From positions 170,440 through 234,439 of the forward strand of contig OY856187.1 in the NCBI GenBank assembly GCA_963693315.1: a stretch of 64,000 bases of DNA, in the 5' to 3' direction. The notes under the pieces are model-generated. The model worked only from the letters and a program-made list of their open reading frames with translations, was not told where the DNA came from and did not search any database. This document shows positions 1-10,253 of the stretch, piece after piece (the stretch's first letter is position 1; each line of letters starts with the position of its first letter). This stretch comes from Diogma glabrata (Eukaryota > Arthropoda > Insecta > Diptera > Cylindrotomidae). The position numbers and the translations under genes were made by a program.

Positions 1-253
1 AAATTCATGAATCGCGAGAGAAAAAACTTGTCCGACAAAAAATTCGGTACGCTAAGGGCGTCTACCGAGTGAAACATGTAATACTAACAATTTCGAAAAA
101 TTTATGGATAACCACCTGATTTTTATGAAAAATGCTTCAAAAAGGTAAGTAAAAACCCCGTCCTTACATCGTCCGACAAGACAGATTTGCCAATTTTCCA
201 GTCCGACAAGCGGACATTGACATTTTCACGGCGACCTAAAATTTATTCATAAC
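1..253 (+). repeat. Left TIR of the 1-2410 element
   Basis: Pairs with 2159-2410. Contains three to four TCCGACAA motifs. A few substitutions separate the arms, so the element is not brand new but is still well preserved. Confidence 0.92.
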
Positions 254-555
254 CGTCGGACAAAAAGAAATTAACATATTATAGAGCAGAACTTACCCTG
301 TAGTACAAGTGGCGGACAAATATTTCGTGCCAAATCAATAGTCCGACAAAAAAACATCGATCGGCAACATCATTTCAATACTTTATTTTTTCCAAGTTCA
401 TAAATAATTTTAGTTTCATTAATTACAATAATAAATGAATGGTAAGGAATGTGAATAGTTAATAACATGTATTAAACTTATAATAGGAACTTTTATTAAC
501 AATTTCATTAAATAAATAAAAAAATATATATATGAAGAAACGTAAAAAATTTTTT

Positions 556-652
556 TTACTCTTCATCAGAGTTATCAAAAAAAGTTCAACTTTCTTCATC
601 TGTGCTATTGTTATCATTTGCCTCATCATCCTCGTTATCATCATTGAAATCT
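556..652 (-). pseudogene. Acidic C-terminal tail relic
   Basis: Read on the minus strand, this stretch encodes almost only D, E, N and S (PDFNDDNEDDEANDNNSTDE, then more), with one in-frame TGA at 586-588 and a final TAA at 556-558. An acidic tail after the other minus-strand pieces suggests the C-terminus of the element's former gene, perhaps as a separate exon. Function not known. Confidence 0.4.
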
Positions 653-1001
653 GGAAAATTATTGATTTTTAAAAGCTATAGTAAATGAAACATTAAATAG
701 TGAAACGCATATTAACTCTTATCGACCAAATCTATCCGTTTTTGTCCGTTAACTTTAAGCACAGACAACTTTGTTACTGATGCTTGGAAATATTTAATAA
801 TCCATAGGAGGGTATTTTCAACTTTCAGAATCTGGTCAACAAAAAACCACCCTTTCCTACCCTATTTTTTAATTTAAAAATTAAAAAGGTGATTTTTTGA
901 GGTAATTTTCTCGATAAGAAATGAATTTTTAAAAAATTGAGAAAATCTGTGAGGAACTATGAAAAACTGTTGAACGAAAATGAACATCAAAAACTGAAAA
1001 A

Positions 1002-1322
1002 TTATGAAAAAATGTGAAAATCTATGGAAAACTGTGGGGTAAAAATGAACAGATTGATCAATAAGGGCTTACTGAAATTTATAATTTTCATACCTATTAA
1101 GTTTGAAGATATATCTTCAAACGAAAGACTTTGGGGCCCATCAAACCAATAATAATGATACTTATTGTTAATCAACGTCCATCCACAGTTTTCAGGTTCG
1201 AGATTGGTGGGGCATCTCATATGTGCATTACACCAAACGCTGGATATGTAGATGGTTCGCTTAATTTGTTGCAGCAATTCCTCTTTTGATAGTGGCATAC
1301 TAGAAGTATCTAATCCTTTCAA
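1002..1322 (-). pseudogene. Unidentified transposon ORF, Cys/Gly-Trp segment
   Basis: A 106-codon frame inside the 1-2410 element. Residues about 26-65 carry VWCNAHMRCPTNLEPENCGW followed by a tyrosine/tryptophan-rich stretch ending WFDGPQ. That layout resembles a segment seen before the Cys-rich tail of many uncharacterised arthropod transposon-linked proteins. This is recollection of a pattern, not a search result. The last 30 codons run into AT-rich DNA and may be read-through. Same strand as 1386-1724 and the acidic tail at 556-652. Confidence 0.4.
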
Positions 1323-1385
1323 TTTACTCTTAATTATTTTATGATCATGATTTTTATTTCTGAATGCCTTTTTGAAGAGTTCGAG

Positions 1386-1724
1386 TCATCCTAGATTTAG
1401 ATTTACATCTTTGCTTTTCAAAGAATATAATTTGCAAACGACCTCTTCGATAATTCTAAAAACGGTTGTACAGCATGGTACAAATGGATCAAGATCCATT
1501 TGTACCATGCTGTTTTTTTGGCTCAAAAAATCATAGATCGCACAGAGAAACTGAACGTAAGTTTTTTTTCGAATGTTTTTGCAAGAACATTCTGAATTTT
1601 TAATTTTTCTATCAAATTTGGATACTTCCGTCGAATATAACATAGAGTGAATGATAACTTTAAAATTGATTATTTCGCGAAAATTGTCGGTGAGATCTAA
1701 ATTTTTTGATTCCAATCGATGCAA
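1386..1724 (-). pseudogene. Unidentified transposon ORF, upstream part
   Basis: A 112-codon frame inside the 1-2410 transposon. I do not recognise its product. It is rich in basic residues and cysteines (an ECSCK cluster near the middle and a PCC further on). A 21-bp-arm hairpin lies inside it. It is followed on the same strand by the frame at 1002-1322, so the two may be parts of one decayed or spliced transposase gene. No catalytic motif can be assigned. Confidence 0.4.
1470..1513. repeat. Near-perfect hairpin, 21-bp arms and 2-nt loop
   Basis: Arms 1470-1490 and 1493-1513 are exact reverse complements around AA. The arm starts ACAGCATGGTACAAATGG. It lies inside a coding relic of the 1-2410 transposon. 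Confidence 0.9.
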
Positions 1725-2158
1725 GAACGTTTATTCTGTAATATATTTTAGAATCCGACGTAAATCTTTGATTTCATAAATGTAATATACATCCTTAATA
1801 GCAATTATAAAATATAAATTAAAAAGATCAAAAAAGAATTTCATCAAAAAATTTGAAGCTTCATAAAATCTATAATTTCCATGCGTCGGACTAGAAAATC
1901 GGAGAATATATCGTGTCCGACAATTAAACAATTCGATTCTATAGACTTTCTTTTAGTAATCCTGTAAAAAACAGCTGGTTATGTCGAAGTATGCTGTATT
2001 TACGCTCACAAACGCAAATACTGTAAACCTTCGCGGATTTTCAATTGAAAAATTACAATTTGTTCGATTTTTATGGAAATGGTAATATTTTACTGTCGGA
2101 CAACCTGTTCACCTCGTTGTAAGCTTCATTTAACAGCAAAAAATCGAAAGCGGAAATT

Positions 2159-2410
2159 GTTATGAATAAATTTTAGGTCGCCGTGAAAATGTCAATATCC
2201 GCTTGTCGGACTGGAAAATTGGCAAATCTGTCTTGTCGGACGATGTAAGGACGTGATTTTACATATCTTTTTGAAGTATTTTTCATAAAAATCAGGTGGT
2301 TATCCATAAATTTTTCGAAATTGTTATTATTACATGTTTCACTCGGTAGACGCCCTTAACGTACCGAAATTTTTGTCGGACAAGTTTTTTCTCTCGCGAT
2401 TCATGAATTT
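2159..2410 (-). repeat. Right TIR of the 1-2410 element
   Basis: Reverse complement of 1-253. It ends sharply at 2410 (ATTCATGAATTT), after which the sequence changes to unrelated AT-rich DNA. Confidence 0.92.
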
Positions 2411-3045
2411 CTCTTGGTATTAAGTTTTTTAAAAATAGAGTATCTATAAATTTTTAGCTTAATACGATATTGACAAGTTTAAAAATTACTGGAGAGAAAA
2501 AGCCGCGGCTAAGAAAATTATGATAGAGAAAAAAAAGTGGTAGACTAGGCGTAATTAAGCCACACAAAAAATTATAGAAGAGTATTTATGAGTTGCTGTT
2601 TATGTCGGCGGGCTCCCAGACTATCTCTTTGTAAAGTTTAAAAAAAAATCTGCAATATTCGTATTAGGTTTTACAACAAAAATTGTAGAATGTCATTTTT
2701 CTGTTAACAAAATTTTACAAAATTTTGTATAATTAATTTTTATTTTGTTATGTATATATGATTTATGATTTAAAATTGAAAAAAAGCGATATAACCTTAA
2801 CAATATTTTTGTTTAAACAATGAAAAGGAATTGTGCTTAGAACTATTTATGAATTTATACGTTTTTAATCCAAATTACAAAAACAATTGGTAAGTTTACA
2901 AACGCTTTTCAGATTTAAAAAAAAGGCAAATGGACAACACAAAATTTTATATAAAATGTAACATTTTTTGGTAAATTCACAAAAATATTTTGTTAGCACT
3001 TTTACAAACCAATTTTGTAAATTATACCGGTAACATTTTTTTGAG
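2411..3045. other. AT-rich DNA without recognisable genes
   Basis: Lies between the long-TIR transposon and the family A relic. Homopolymer A/T runs and ACAAAATTTT-type words recur. I see no ORF with family resemblance. Confidence 0.6.
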
Positions 3046-4008
3046 TGTATGTAGAGATGTGTTGAGTATGGTAGTGAGAAAGTTCAATCCTTTGGGTCCA
3101 ATGTGTTTGAGCATGATGGCTGAGATGCCATCTGGTCCAATAGCTTTAGATGGCTTGGATTTCTTTATTGCGTTTCCAACATCTTCTTCGGAAAATATGA
3201 TATCCTCGAAATTTTCAGTATTAAGTTTGCGCATATGTCTTAATACTGACCTGGTTTCTTCTTCATGTTTACGTTGCTTTTCTGTAAACTGCGTGTTGAA
3301 TTTTGTTGCGCATTTTCTATGGTTTTCGGTTGGGATATCATCGAAGGAGATCATGCAGTTGTTATGTGATTGACGCGGATGTGTTAAACCCTTTATCACC
3401 TTCCACAGACTTTTATTTGTGCCAAAGTTTGACTTACTCACTAAATCTTTCCATTTGTTGCATTTGTGTTCCATTACTAGTTTATTTATCTGCTTGTTCA
3501 GGCCCGGAATTCTAGAATCAGTTGGATCTGCCTTACGGATGTCAACTCTTTGAGAGGAAAGTACACAGGCTTCTTGTGGAAAGTTTGGTTTAATATTTTG
3601 TATTCTGCCGGCTGGAATGAAGCGAGATCTAGCTTTGTTAAAAATTTCTCTGAATTTTCTTTCCCCAGAGAGGGCGTCAATTGGTAAAATTTGCTTACTG
3701 AATTCTAATTCAGTAAAATTGGTAAAATTATCCCAGTCTGCTTTGTTAAAATTAATGTAAGTCTTCTTCTCGGATTTCATTTCGTTTAAGGAACGGCATA
3801 AGGTGATTATGATCGGCATATGGTCTGATCCCAATGCAATTTCAGTTCTCCATTCAGCGATTGGCATTAGTGACATGCTGGCAAGTGAAACATCTGGAGA
3901 CGAGTATGAGTTGTTTGTTACTCTTGTTGGTTGTGGTTCATTGAGGACTCCAAAGTTGGAGCCGTCAATTTGATCAGCAATATTTTCACCTCTTGAGTCA
4001 GTGTTCAA
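3022..4008 (-). pseudogene. Family A ORF: endonuclease C-terminus and RT N-terminus
   Basis: A 328-codon frame. Residues about 77-85 carry ALGSDHMPI, the SDH signature that ends APE-type endonuclease domains. Residues about 285-315 carry KPSKAIGPDGISAIMLKHIG, the conserved entry to the reverse transcriptase of Jockey/CR1-group elements. The catalytic RT boxes are missing because the copy is broken at about 3046; codons beyond that are read-through. The copy at 20361-20789 matches most of the middle section residue for residue. Confidence 0.8.
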
Positions 4009-4876
4009 GTGTGAGTGCCATCGTGGTGAGCATTTATATCTCCGAGAATTAGACAGTCTTTGGTTTAAAATAAATGTCCTATGGACGGTTCATAACCTAT
4101 ATCACAGCTGCTTACTGGTGGAATATAAATATTGACTAGATTTATCTCCGTATTTCCGGATTTTATTGTAATACCTAGTTGTTCTAGGTGTTTATCAGTT
4201 CCCGGTACTGCTGGTAATGTGGTTGTACGGTAGATAATGGTTTTGTGTATGATAAAGGCAAACCTTTGTCCTTCCCTCTATCCAGTCTTATAATTCTATA
4301 ATCACAGATACTATCACTAATCTTAGATCTAACATTTAATTTGGTTTCTTGCAAAACCGCGACTATAATATTGTTTTTATACATAAAGTTGATGATATCA
4401 TCGATTTTGTTTAAGAGACCGTTACAATTTAGCTGCATTATTTTCACATCACTTGGGGTTTCCGGATGTGTGTTCATTCGCATTGTGTTCTGTTGCGACC
4501 TCGTATTTATATGTTGACTTGATGCATAGCAACATGGCGCTATGTAGTTTTTGGTCCATTGCTTATGTGTTGCAAGGCCTGAGCAGTTCTTAAGATGACA
4601 CCATTCTTTACAGTTATTACACTGGACGGATGTAGTGTTTGCCCTTAAAATGTTTTTACATATTGCATAATGCCATATTTTAGTTGGTCCAGAATTTCTT
4701 TCAATACCGGCCATGACGAGGAGGATCTGAAGCAGTGAGGCCAGTGACAACTGCTTCTTTATCCAAAAAATGGAGCGTCGGAGTAGCACCTTTCGTCGAA
4801 ATTTTTGTGATGGTCCTTGGTCGGAACTGGGTTCCGAGTACTTCTGGGGCGTAGACCCGTCCATCTTGAGAAGCAA
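3046..4876 (-). mobile_element. Family A non-LTR retrotransposon, truncated
   Basis: Minus-strand order: PHD-like finger, endonuclease, start of reverse transcriptase. The 3' part is missing: after codons for NTSLHT at about 3046 the sequence becomes unrelated AT-rich DNA. The missing reverse transcriptase part is partly seen in the second copy at 20356-21944. The 5' end abuts family B at about 4877. Clade placement (Jockey/R1/CR1 group) is tentative. Confidence 0.8.
4184..4876 (-). pseudogene. Family A ORF: PHD-like finger plus endonuclease N-terminus
   Basis: Residues about 80-110 read CKNILRANTTSVQCNNCKEW followed by CHLKNCSGL. This is the spacing and tryptophan of a PHD-type zinc finger, as found in some CR1/Jockey-group ORFs. 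From about residue 145 comes the start of an APE-type endonuclease: IMQLNCNGL, then VAVLQETKL with the catalytic Glu. The frame continues after a shift into 4009-4183 (GDINAHH) and then into 3046-4008. A membrane-like stretch precedes the finger. It is a relic with at least one frameshift. Confidence 0.75.
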
Positions 4877-4956
4877 GATATTATGGTATTACCAATCAAC
4901 CGTATTGCTTTTCTCTGTACAGAGTCTAGACTAGACATTTTATTGTTGACTGACAA
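4759..4956 (-). pseudogene. Family B C-terminal fragment fused to family A 5' sequence
   Basis: The first half reads SSLDSVQRKAIRLIGNTIIS, equivalent to the C-terminal conserved block of family C (LDSVQKRAIRIVGD). After about 4877 the frame passes into family A DNA and loses any resemblance. It marks the junction between two elements lying in the same orientation. The chimeric frame is probably accidental. Confidence 0.6.
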
Positions 4957-5042
4957 GCACCTCCCCGCATTTTACATCGACTCAAGAATCCTAATTTTTG
5001 CATTGCAGATTTAGCGAGGTTGAGCACATGTTTATTCCATGT

Positions 5043-6409
5043 TTATTTCAGGTTATTTTGAATATCCACTCCAAGAAGTCTAACTGATTCAACCTGACGC
5101 AATTCCTCATGGTTTATTTTAATAGGGAAATTTTTATGCCGCTCTATTCGTGAAAGTTTGGTTTTGGTTGGATTAAATGAAACCAGGTTACGATCACCCC
5201 ATTCCATTATACGATCCAGATCTTTGTTGATAGAATCAATTAGCAGCTCTCTATCAGTGGTAACTGCAGTATGAGATCGTAATTTGGGAGATGCATGTGA
5301 TGCATGCAATATGCTGTCATCAGCAAAACTATGGATTGGATGCACTGTGGAAATAAGTAAATCATTAATGTATAGAAGAAAGAAAGTTGGTGAGAGTGCA
5401 GGACCTTGGGGAACCCCAGAATTAGTTGTGAAAATATTGGATGTGATACCATCTAAATTCACATGGCATTGGCGACCTGTAAGAAAACTATGAATCCATG
5501 AGACAGTAAGATGGTCTATGCCATAAGATTTTAATTTAGCTATGAGATTTTTATGCCACACTTTATCAAATGCTTTAGAAATGTCAAGTGAAATACTGAA
5601 TGTTTCACCATGGTTTTCCAGCGATTTGTTCCAGAGATGAGATACGTAGGCTAACAGATCACTTGTTGCATGACTTCTACGAAAACCATACTGCTTATCA
5701 TCAATAATTCGCGACATTTCCATATAATCAATCAAATTGAGGATAACATTTTTTTCAAATATTTTTGCTAAAACCGACAGAATTGCAATTGGTCTATAAT
5801 TGTTATTATCTATCTTACTGCCTTTCTTTCATATGGGTTGAACGCTTACCAGCTGCCAAGAATCGGGAAATATTCCGGTTTTGTAAGATAAATAGAAAAT
5901 TTTTGTTAAAATTTGAGCTAGTTGTCTAGCAAAGTGTTTAAGAATGAAGGGTGGAACACTGTCGGGGCCAGCGGATTTGTTAATATTGAAAGAAGCATTT
6001 TCCGTACAATATTGCAACGAAAAATAATTGGTTTCATTTTCGTTACAACTGGGGAAATGAGTTTAGGAGAATTGGGAGGTTCAACTATGTTTGAGTTTTC
6101 TACGAAAATACGACCCAAAAGATCCGCCTTCTCTTTCGAGTCGCTCACGGGAATTTCATTCAGAACTAAGGTTGGAATAGAGGATCGAGTAAAATTGCTT
6201 TGGAGAGATTTAACTACCTGAAAGAAACTACGTGAGCCAGATGGGTGCTCGGCGAATTTCTTTGCTTTCTTCTGGATAAACGCGTTTTTGTCCAAGTCTA
6301 TTTTGAATTTAATAATATTTCTGGCTTTCTTATAGGCGCTATGGGTTTCAGGTGTTTTATTTGCGTTATACGTCTTAAATGCTTTGCGTTTATTCTTCAC
6401 GCGAACCAA
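5043..6409 (-). pseudogene. Family B reverse transcriptase domain, broken
   Basis: Three overlapping frames. 5918-6409 is the linker and start of RT. 5829-6017 carries NKSAGPDSVPPFILKHFARQ. 5043-5735 carries the catalytic boxes: QYGFRRSHATSDLLAYV, LDISKAFDKVWH (first Asp), SGVPQGPALSPTFFLLYI and SFADDSILH (FADD box), then RLLGVDIQ. Two frameshifts separate them. The layout is that of CR1/Jockey-group elements and parallels family C closely. Confidence 0.85.
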
Positions 6410-6418
6410 GGTTCAGTT

Positions 6419-7381
6419 TTAGGAGTGATAATTCGATTTGGAATAAACCGCCGCATTCCGTCTTATGATTTTTGAAATTCTTTTTGCCGATGTGCTAGGA
6501 TCTTGATCAACACAACAAATAGTTTTCCAAGGTGTTTCATCATAAAAGTTTCTGAGTACCTCCCAGTCAGCGCGTTTATAGTTCCAAACATGACGAGGAT
6601 TTGCTTTAATTTGTGTCGGTGATGTAAATTGCACTATTGCTGATATTAGTAAATGGTCTGATATTCCGAGGGGTTGTTTAACTTTTATCTTCGTAGTATC
6701 TGGTTCGTTTGTCAAAAACAGATCCAGCAAATTATAACAATGTGAATGTCTGTCGATGTGAATTGTCTGAGATTCTAGTGGGACACTCCATCATTTGCGT
6801 CAAACCGTGATAATCTGCGAGCATCAGTTCGGCTTGTCTTCCTACGTCGTCAGTGCCCGATGAATACTTAAGCCATTCTTTATTATGAATATTAAAGTCT
6901 CCAATATTGGCCAGTCTTGCTTTGGGGTAGTTCCTTGTAATCTTGTCTGGATTAGCCAATATTTGATCGAAAAAGGGACATCCTGAGGGGGGGGGGGGGA
7001 TTTGGGGATCTGTATATTCCTATTATAAACATAGTTTCATCAACACCTGAGATCTTCAGTGCTAGAGAATTTTGGTGCTTAGAGTTCAACTCGTAAGCCT
7101 TGAAAGTGAATTTGAGCGAACCAATACACAGACACCATGCTTGTTATAAAAGGAATGTTCCAATTCGTAACTAGGTATCCGGTATTTAACGAGATCCAAT
7201 TTCGAAGCTTTGCCACTAACAATTGTTTCGGTAAGAAACAATATGTCTGGTTTATTTTTTTCGATGTAGTGATGAACCTTGTTTAGATTCGAATTGAGAC
7301 TCTTATGTTGGTGAAGTTAATGCTAAGCTGTTGGTTCACTCTGCTGCCATTTTGTTGAGACAAAGACTTACCCTTTGACAT
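6419..7381 (-). pseudogene. Family B endonuclease domain, broken
   Basis: An APE-type endonuclease in pieces on the minus strand. The start near 7381 is followed by an N-terminal part with frameshifts (7000-7330). Frame 6732-6959 contains NIGDFNIHNKEWL, the Asp/Asn catalytic loop. Frame 6419-6730 contains DLFLTNEP and GISDHLLIS, with the SDH motif. The last frame continues into the linker before the reverse transcriptase. This domain nicks the target DNA for target-primed reverse transcription. Not functional here. Confidence 0.75.
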
Positions 7382-7958
7382 TGCAGGTATAGATACTGAA
7401 ATTCGGCCAGGCCTAAATTTCAACACTACACAGTGCAAAAGAAACTGGGTCTTTCACAAAAACACGATAGCAGGTTTCATGCAACAGTTGCACGATAAGG
7501 GAAAAGCAAAAAAAATAGATATAGACTGAAATAAATTTTCTCGTTTTGTCATTTAGTTAAATCTTTGTTTATATGTGTCAAGAAACGGAATGATAACCAT
7601 TTGATTGATATTTCTTATTTACGATTTAGCTAACTCTCGTTTTGCAAATGTCCAAGCAACCGAGCATTAGCCTATTAAAGGTTTAAGTGATAGACTTGGA
7701 TAGACTTGGTACATTTTGATAGCTCTTATCTTATTCGCCTTTCTATCTTAGTAAATCGTATCATAATCAGAAAACAAACAATCCAAATCAGAAAATGTTG
7801 TTTTTTAAAAGATGAGTGGGAGGGGAGTACTAGAAGTAAAAAAAATCGATTTTGGGTCTTTTACTTTATATAATAATACTTCAATGTTTACCTAACATTT
7901 TAAGACCTTCCTCAATGTTCTACGACAATTTGAAGTATTTATAAAAAATAAATATATA
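7382..7958. other. 5' flank of family B and AT-rich DNA
   Basis: Up to about 7510 this may be the 5' untranslated part of family B. Beyond that I see only AT-rich sequence with no gene or clear repeat. Confidence 0.5.
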
Positions 7959-8616
7959 CATAATCCCTCCGACTGCGCGGTTTTTCATTGCGAGATTTTT
8001 CACTGCGCGATATGAGTTTTCAATACTAATTTTCGCACTGCGCGATTAAAATTTGACACTGCGCGACTTTTAAAAATTTTTTTTAGAATATGTAAGTGAA
8101 TTTCGTAAAATTAAAATGAAAAAAAAATGGAATTTGCCATATGGGTCATTCTTTAACAAATCGAACAGATTTGAACAAAATCTGACCGACGCATTTGTGA
8201 TTTGACTTTCGAGGATTTTTTTATTTGGAAAATTCTCGAGCACGTATATTTTTTTCTATATAAAACCCATAAAAAAAATTTCAGCCAAATCAAAAATGTT
8301 GTCGGTCAGAAAGGTGTTCGGTTTGTAAAAGAATGACCCATATGTGTAGCAATTTGCATTACATATTCAGCTTATTTTTAACTAGAACATTCAATAAAGA
8401 TCAAATTCAATTTCAAGCCAGTAAAGGTAGAATATTCTAAACAAATTCATATTATTGATATTGTTTTTTTAAATGTTATTTGTGTTAATTTATCTTTTAA
8501 AATATGAAATGTTTTCTTTTTTAAGAGTTGTTGAAGCAATAAATGTTTTTCAGGCTTTGTTTAAGCAAAACTTTTAATTTATTTTTTTTATTGTTTTCAA
8601 AATTTGGAACCGAACT
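7959..8616 (-). mobile_element. pogo-type MITE, one end lost
   Basis: Begins after TA at 7957-7958 with CATAATCCCTCCGACTGCG, the same tip (one base shorter) as the complete element at 22464-23377, in opposite orientation. Shared features are CACTGCGCGA words at 7999-8070 and a match to 22556-22573 near 8597-8616 (TTTGGAACCGAAC). The other TIR is missing. Confidence 0.8.
8139..8345. repeat. Inner inverted repeat of the pogo-type MITE
   Basis: ATATGGGTCATTCTTT at the left and AAAGAATGACCCATAT at the right, with about 28 further imperfectly paired bases inside each. Only one of the two arms is found in the related copy at 22858-22900. Confidence 0.75.
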
Positions 8617-9479
8617 TAACTTGGGGTAGTTATATTGAAAGAGTGAGCTTTGTAAATCAGTGGCTGATCAGAGTCTATGGTTAATCAAATTTATTCTGTA
8701 AGCTGTTTCTTGGTCTATCAAGTACATGTCTTTATTTTTTTTTAGTCAATCAATATTCATTTCCTTGACTAACTACTCCTCAAAAAGTTCATAAAAACAA
8801 CAAACTTAAGTTTAAAAATTTATTGAATAAAATATCTAGGGCAGATTATGAAACACGTATTTTTTATCCAACAACACGTTAATTTAAAAAGAGAAAACAC
8901 CAACACCTTCGTTATTAAACCACATCATCATAATATGAAACCTAATTATTTACATATTGTTTGTAAAACAACACATTTAAAATGGTTTTAAAAAAAGAGG
9001 TCATTGTGTTAGAATGAATAAGAAATATAGAAATTTATATGAACATAAAATGATAACGTTCATTTTATGCTATTTTTTTTATAAATCTCTTATACAAATA
9101 TATGTCTTATTAGTATTTGAATGGTATGTGTTGTTGCAGTTGTGTTTTTTAATTTGACAAATAGTTTGTCAGAATAGCAATAAAAATTCATTTAAGTCCA
9201 AGGCCATACTCGGATAAAATATTTGTTGATAAGTTTTACTAAACTTAATATTCCATAAAAATAGTATATTAATCAAAAAGCATTTAGTGATACTATGACT
9301 TTTAAGACACGCAAATGAGTATAGAAATAAAACCTTTAATTTCCACCTGATTTGATTTTTCACGGTGCAGATTTTTGTTACGTTCAAAATAAACAAAGTT
9401 TGTGTATTTTTATATTTTTATTAAGGCACAATCGCATTGGTATAATTAATAATTATACAATAACGTATCTCAAAATGAA
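8617..9479. other. AT-rich DNA without recognisable genes
   Basis: Only short reading frames without family resemblance. A perfect odd-centred palindrome (GTATAATTA / TAATTATAC) lies at 9440-9458, just upstream of the family C 5' end. Confidence 0.5.
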
Positions 9480-10015
9480 GGGATCGATTTTGATCGATTA
9501 TGATCAATGTTGATCTACGGGTTTGACTACCCTGCGTACTCCAGTCCCTGCCATTGACATATGAGTTAGCGTGAGATATCACATACCACTGGCAATGGCA
9601 GGAGATATCATTAGCCAAGATGATGCCTTGGGGTGCTGGCGGACGAACTTTAAATAATCAACGGAAGCACTTCCAGTCTTAGCTGGGCAGCGTTCCGTAG
9701 TGGTACCGCTCATTAGCTCTTCCGAGGAATCAGACCAACACATAGATATGTGTAGGTTTTGTGCCTCGATTGAGGTGGTGAGCGGTGCGGTACGTCTGGG
9801 GTGCGCTTCATCAGCTGGATTATCGACAATTACATAGTTTTGTTTTGTTTTCTGCAAATTTCTCACAATTTGTTTTTCACTTATTATTTTGTTATTATTT
9901 CTTCATCTTATCATGAAATATTGGCATGTGTCGTATTTTATTGTATGATAAGATTTTTTGCTAAGCTATCCATTCTTTAATAAAACATAAAAAAAATAAA
10001 CCTTTTGATACATAT
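9480..10015 (+). other. Family C copy 1, 5' untranslated region
   Basis: Starts with four GATC words within 34 bases and then matches the leader of the full-length copy (42125-42656 in reverse). It includes an internal stem-loop near 9550-9600 (TGCCATTG paired with CAATGGCA). Promoters of such elements are usually internal, but no promoter element is proven here. Confidence 0.7.
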
Positions 10016-10253
10016 ATGGGAGTACAACACAAAGGATTTAAGTCTGCAAGTGGTAAAGAAAATATGAGCAATCCAGCCGCCCATAAAGCGGTATGTCCAG
10101 GGTATTTGCAGGGACAACACATATATGAATCAATAAAAAATTTTAAAATACATGTTCAAAACATCTGTGGATTGAACGCTAACCATGACCACGTGCAACA
10201 TCATCTTGAGAAACACAAGTTTATGAACATTTTCTCTTTATTGAATCGCTTTA
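10016..10253 (+). pseudogene. Family C copy 1 ORF start
   Basis: The Met at 10016 aligns with the start of the 1007-codon ORF in the full-length copy. Residues include SASGKENMSNPAAHKA and FKIHVQNICGLNANHDHVQH, the first conserved block of the APE-type endonuclease. A 30-base deletion near 10210 removes the catalytic LTET block, and the Helitron begins at 10254. Codons after that belong to the Helitron. Confidence 0.85.

Larger units (their letters stand above)
1..2410. mobile_element. DNA transposon with 253-bp TIRs, unclassified
   Basis: Bases 1-253 are repeated in reverse complement at 2159-2410 with only a handful of differences. The outermost part reads AAATTCATGAATCGCGAG at both ends. 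The TIRs and the DNA just inside them carry many copies of TCCGACAA or its complement (near 30, 171, 201, 255, 341, 1884, 1914, 2095, 2205, 2235 and 2374). The interior holds minus-strand coding relics. The left end coincides with the window edge, so the target duplication cannot be read and the TIR could extend further. Superfamily not assigned. Confidence 0.9.
4877..7381 (-). mobile_element. Family B non-LTR retrotransposon, decayed
   Basis: A minus-strand relic related to family C (same motif order). It starts with a Met codon at 7379-7381 (MSKGKSLSQQNGSR) and ends at the family A junction near 4877, just after LDSVQRKAIRLIGN. Many frameshifts and stops. A poly-G run lies at about 6987-6999. 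An internal deletion removes about 30 residues of the C-terminal region between 4957 and 5043. Confidence 0.8.

Noticed and set aside
9579..9866. Minus-strand 95-codon frame as a gene
   Set aside because: Antisense of the family C leader.
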